From the NCBI GenBank assembly GCA_024102815.1, contig JAGFJJ010000022.1, positions 1-64,000 of the forward strand: DNA of 64,000 nucleotides, written 5' to 3'. Below are positions 60,690 to 64,000 of this stretch, one piece after another. The translations under genes were made by a program, and so were the position numbers. The DNA comes from Phycisphaerae bacterium. Lineage in GTDB: Bacteria; Planctomycetota; Phycisphaerae; UBA1845. The stretch's first letter is position 1. Each line of letters starts with the position of its first letter. The notes under the pieces were generated by a model that saw only the letters and a program-made list of their open reading frames with translations, made no database searches and was not told the DNA's origin.

Positions 60690-63272
60690 TCAATTTGCGT
60701 CATCGGAGCCTCGTCGGTCAGACGATTCCGCTGTCGCATCTGAGCCTTGCGCCTGGGATGGATCGGGGGATTCATGAACTGCTCGTTCCAGAGCCAGGAG
60801 GCGCTCCCGCGCGCTGGTCACCCGCTGATGGTCTTCCCCCAAAGCGTCAACCAGAATGCGATATGAGTGGCGAAGCAGCGGTCTCGCTCTCTCGAATTGA
60901 CCCATCTTTGCCAGGCAGGCGCCCCACCGACTCTCACAGTTGGCGGAGATCCAATGGTCTGATGAGTAGATGGATGTGAAGGCCTCGCAGGCCGAGCGAA
61001 ATAGCGGCTCCGCGCTGGCAAGCTCGTCGATTTCCTCGAGGAGTACTGCGAGGTTCAACCGGTTGGCCGCAGTCTCCTGGTGCATCGTGCCGAACGACTC
61101 TTGGTTAATCGCCAGCGCCCGCTCGTAGTGGCTCCGGGCAATCTCGTAATCCCCAAGCTCGTGCAGCAAAGCGGCCAGGTTGTTGTGTGCCACCGCGGTG
61201 TCCGGATGGTCCTCCCCGTACCACTTGCGACGAAGTTCCAGGGCCTCTTCCAAAAGCGGCCTTGCCTCATCGAACCTCCCCTGCATGACGAGGACGGCAC
61301 CAAGATCATTTATGGATTTGGCGGTCTCAGGATGGTCACGACCGTATCGCTGAGTCTGGAGCAACAGCCCCTCGCGCATGAGCGCTTCCGCTTCGGAGTG
61401 TCTCTCGAGATAGAACAGGAATCTCGCGTAATTTCCCACGGCCACGTTCAGACACGCGCCGTTCTCCGGTGGGCCGATCGTCCTGCACAACGCCAGGGCG
61501 CTGCGGAAGAGCCGCTCTGCAGCATCCAGCTCTCCTTGGTCCTGCCGGGCCATCGCCAGATAGACCTCGGCCAGCGACAACGATACTGGATCTTCGTTGG
61601 ACGCCCTTTCCAGGAGCCCGACCGCCTCCTCCAGATCGCGAGCGGCTGCGTCGATGCTACCGGTTTCAAGGCGGTGCGTCCCGGAATATGTCAGCATCTC
61701 GGCCAGATCTCGTGGTCGCGGCTCGTCCAGTCCTCGAACCAACTCCACGGCTTTCTGCAAGTGAGCGATCCCTTTCTTGAATAACCCGAGCCCGTCGTAC
61801 GTGTTGCCAATCGTCGCATGAATCGTGGCGGCAACGGCGGGCTCGTCACCGAGATCTCGATCAACCCTGTCGGCCGCTTCATCCAATAACTCGCGCATGG
61901 TCAGGTCCGGTCGCCGGGCTCGGATTGGATCGACTGATCCCAGCATGTCCCGGAGAAACTTCTGCACCTTCTCTGATCGCACGCGAGAAACACGCTCGGC
62001 GTCCCTTGCCTGTGACATTGCCAAGAGACGCCGTTCAGCAAGGTTGCGTTGTCGCATCGCGACGCTCGCTTGCCAGGATGTCGTCACGATGCCCACGATG
62101 AGGGCGAGAAAGGCACACACGACGCCCGTGACCAACGCCCGGTTTCGCACCGCAAACTTCTTCAGCAAGTAATACCGGCTTGGCCGCGCCGCCTGCACCG
62201 GTCGGTGCTCCAAGTAGCGCCGAATGTCCTTCCCCAACTCGCCGGCTGACGCGTACCGGAATTGACGTTCCTTGGCCAACGCTCTACCCACGATGTGTTC
62301 AATGTCACCACGGAGAGACCTACGTACGGATCCCAGCGGCGTGGGATCGTCCTCTCGAATGGCCCGGAGCGCATCCGGCACCATTCGTCCACGAACGGGC
62401 ACCGGTAGCTCGTCTGTCAGCAATTCGTAGGCCAGGACGCCGAGCGAATAGACATCCGACCGCGAGTCAATCTCACCCGGTACTCCCATTGCCTGCTCGG
62501 GACTCATGTACGGAATTGTGCCAACGATCTGCCCGACGTCAGTTTGGAGGGTTGTAGCGTGAATATCCGAATCCGTTGATCGAGCGATACCGAAGTCCAG
62601 GATTTTGATCTGCCCTCGTTGATCCACGAGAATGTTCGCAGGCTTCAGATCGCGATGAACGATGCCGCTCGTGTGCGCGTGTTCCACGCCGTCACAGACC
62701 GTTGCAAGAAGTTCCAGACGTTTCCGATCACTCAGTGCTTCTTCATCGGCGTACACATCGATCGGACGTCCCAGAACATATTCCATGGCAAAGTAGGGCT
62801 GTCGCCCGAACCCAGCGTCAAACGTCCCGGCTTCGAAAACCTGCGCAATGGCCGGATGTTGCAGGCGCGCCAGCAAAGTGGCTTCCATATCGAATCGCCG
62901 CGCCCGGGCTGGGGAGAGAATTCCCGGTTGAAGCACCTTCACTGCTACGAGTCGTCTCGGCTCGTCCTGTTCGGCCTCAAAGATCAGACCCATTCCGCCT
63001 GAGCCCACGAGTCGACGAATCTTGTAGCGGCCGAGACGCTCCGGAACCCACGGCGGGCGCGCTGCGACGGAAGAATCACTCGGAGGAATTTCGTCGTGTG
63101 TCGCGAAGGGCCCCCCAGTGTCCGCGTCGTGCCGCAGTAGCGTCTCCACTTCGGTGCGCAGCAACTGGTTTCCGCCACAGACCTGGTCCAGATACAACGT
63201 GCGCTTGTCGGGCGGCAACTGGCAGGCGCCTTGGAAGATGCGGCAGACTTCGCGAAATTGACTCTGGCTCAT
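60690..63272 (-). CDS. Ser/Thr protein kinase with membrane segment and TPR C-terminus
   Basis: 860 residues. Kinase domain about 80-355: glycine loop LVGSGGMGLIFEAE, VAVKVL with Lys112, catalytic loop IVHRDLKPAN (HRD at 206-208), DFG at 226-228 and GTIPYMSPEQ. A membrane helix follows at about 379-398 (LVTGVVCAFLALIVGIVTTSW), then TPRs to the end (AMARQDQGELDAAERLFRSAL, LGAVLVMQGRFDEARPLLEEALEL, LAALLHELGDYEIARSHYERAL). All catalytic motifs are present, so it should be active. It is the second gene after the ECF sigma factor, 67 nt downstream; this sigma-kinase pairing is common in planctomycetes and suggests signalling from the kinase to the sigma factor or the same stimulus. It is convergent with the giant repeat gene. 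Confidence 0.95.
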   Translation of the reverse strand: MSQSQFREVCRIFQGACQLPPDKRTLYLDQVCGGNQLLRTEVETLLRHDADTGGPFATHDEIPPSDSSVAARPPWVPERLGRYKIRRLVGSGGMGLIFEAEQDEPRRLVAVKVLQPGILSPARARRFDMEATLLARLQHPAIAQVFEAGTFDAGFGRQPYFAMEYVLGRPIDVYADEEALSDRKRLELLATVCDGVEHAHTSGIVHRDLKPANILVDQRGQIKILDFGIARSTDSDIHATTLQTDVGQIVGTIPYMSPEQAMGVPGEIDSRSDVYSLGVLAYELLTDELPVPVRGRMVPDALRAIREDDPTPLGSVRRSLRGDIEHIVGRALAKERQFRYASAGELGKDIRRYLEHRPVQAARPSRYYLLKKFAVRNRALVTGVVCAFLALIVGIVTTSWQASVAMRQRNLAERRLLAMSQARDAERVSRVRSEKVQKFLRDMLGSVDPIRARRPDLTMRELLDEAADRVDRDLGDEPAVAATIHATIGNTYDGLGLFKKGIAHLQKAVELVRGLDEPRPRDLAEMLTYSGTHRLETGSIDAAARDLEEAVGLLERASNEDPVSLSLAEVYLAMARQDQGELDAAERLFRSALALCRTIGPPENGACLNVAVGNYARFLFYLERHSEAEALMREGLLLQTQRYGRDHPETAKSINDLGAVLVMQGRFDEARPLLEEALELRRKWYGEDHPDTAVAHNNLAALLHELGDYEIARSHYERALAINQESFGTMHQETAANRLNLAVLLEEIDELASAEPLFRSACEAFTSIYSSDHWISANCESRWGACLAKMGQFERARPLLRHSYRILVDALGEDHQRVTSARERLLALERAVHESPDPSQAQGSDATAESSDRRGSDDAN

Positions 63273-63339
63273 GGCAAGGCCTACATACTTGCGGGCGGCA
63301 CGGATTGCTTAAGCAGTGCAGAGGATCCAATCGATGCAA

Positions 63340-63939
63340 CTACGCAGCGTCCATATCATCCAGTTGTCTCCGCAACCAAGCCCGGGCGAATCGCCAGTCG
63401 AGTTCGGCTGTTCGGCGGGACACGCCGAGCACTTCGGCCGCTTCCGCGCAAGACATTCCGCCGAAGAAGCGCAGCTCGACGAGCGCCCCTTGGCGGGCGT
63501 CCAGCGCAGTCAGGCGCTGAACGAGCTCATCCATGTCCAACAGATCGGCTTGCGACTCGATTGCAGGGTCCATCTGGGACGCGAGATGAACCCGCCGGGC
63601 ATCGCCACCCCGTTTGGAGGCGCGGACCCGCCGGGCATGGTCAACGAGAATCTGGCGCATCACCTTGGCCGCCACCGCGCGGAAATGGGCTTCGTTCTTC
63701 CAATCTCCCGGTTTTGATTTCGCCAGGCGAACAAAGGCCTCATGAACCAGGGCAGTCGGCTGCAGCGTATGCCTCTTGTTAGTGCCTCGGAACAACTCTG
63801 CGGCCAGCGAGCGCAGCTCATCATAAACGATGGGCATCAGCGCGGTGACATGAGCAACGCAGTGCCGTTCGACACCAGGTGACGAAGTGCCCGCGCTGCG
63901 CGGTGATCCACCGTCGTGTTTTCCTGAAATTCCTGACAT
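63340..63939 (-). CDS. ECF-type RNA polymerase sigma factor
   Basis: 199 residues. Region 2 is ALMPIVYDELRSLAAELF with TLQPTALVHEAFVRLAKSK and FRAVAAKVMRQILVDHARR, matching the ECF group common in planctomycetes and acidobacteria. Region 4 is LDARQGALVELRFFGGMSCAEAAEVLGVSRRTAELDWRFARAWL, a helix-turn-helix that reads the -35 box. No anti-sigma gene is adjacent; the downstream Ser/Thr kinase is the likely regulator by context. ATG at 63939; a long variable N-terminus (about 25 residues) precedes region 2. Confidence 0.93.
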   Translation of the reverse strand: MSGISGKHDGGSPRSAGTSSPGVERHCVAHVTALMPIVYDELRSLAAELFRGTNKRHTLQPTALVHEAFVRLAKSKPGDWKNEAHFRAVAAKVMRQILVDHARRVRASKRGGDARRVHLASQMDPAIESQADLLDMDELVQRLTALDARQGALVELRFFGGMSCAEAAEVLGVSRRTAELDWRFARAWLRRQLDDMDAA

Positions 63940-64000
63940 ATTCGGCCCAATACCATCCTAACGAAATCTCGTCGCCACGGCAAAACGCGTATCACCCCGA

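Overview
The window is GC-rich and gene-dense, and it looks chromosomal and planctomycetal (Planctomycetota, possibly Phycisphaerae-like). The pointers are two giant secreted proteins built from Asp/Cys repeats of the type DCNGNGxPDECEL, an ECF sigma factor paired with a Ser/Thr kinase-TPR protein, a BlaI/M56 pair, a MotA/TolQ/ExbB plus ExbD operon feeding a giant fusion protein, and many lipoproteins. This is a family-level inference; there is no rRNA here to confirm it.

Layout. 1-6.9 kb: a Ski2-like helicase (runs off the left edge), a stand-alone LigD-type 3'-phosphoesterase domain, a TPR lipoprotein, asnB, rpmE and prfA. 7-24 kb: surface proteins, namely a 2,627-residue M6 metallopeptidase with about 1,600 residues of Asp/Cys repeats, a seven-blade propeller and a dockerin-like tail; an Asp-rich/EGF-like lipoprotein; an 1,816-residue lipoprotein that contains a region resembling the pore domain of anthrax protective antigen/clostridial binary toxin B; and a Cys-rich discoidin-like lipoprotein. 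24-27 kb: dnaK and an ACT-domain protein. 27-31 kb: BlaI-type repressor with its palindrome, and an M56 membrane peptidase. 31-40 kb: TPR protein, ExbB, ExbD and a 1,474-residue propeller/toroid fusion, apparently one energised envelope machine.

40.7-49.35 kb is a genomic island inserted in tRNA-Cys(GCA). Perfect 65-bp direct repeats mark its ends (40762-40826 and 49287-49351). All its genes lie on the minus strand: integrase, a membrane-anchored coiled-coil protein, an XRE regulator, a DUF3987 protein, an AEP-type primase, two AlpA/excisionase-like proteins, a hypothetical protein and a DUF3800 protein. The integrase reading frame runs straight through the attachment site. When integrated it ends in a 33-residue host-encoded tail; in the excised circle it would continue in frame into a 68-residue tail that now lies stranded at the other end of the island.

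49.4-55 kb: a small Cys-rich secreted protein, a CusB/CzcB-type adaptor with duplicated Cys/His metal motifs and a CusA/CzcA pump. 55.4-60.7 kb: a second giant repeat protein ending in an IPTL-CTERM-like sorting signal. 60.7-63.9 kb, minus strand: ECF sigma factor followed by the Ser/Thr kinase-TPR protein.

The strongest leads are the attachment-site-dependent C-terminus of the integrase, the protective-antigen-like domain in a planctomycete lipoprotein, and the TPR-ExbB-ExbD-giant fusion operon.
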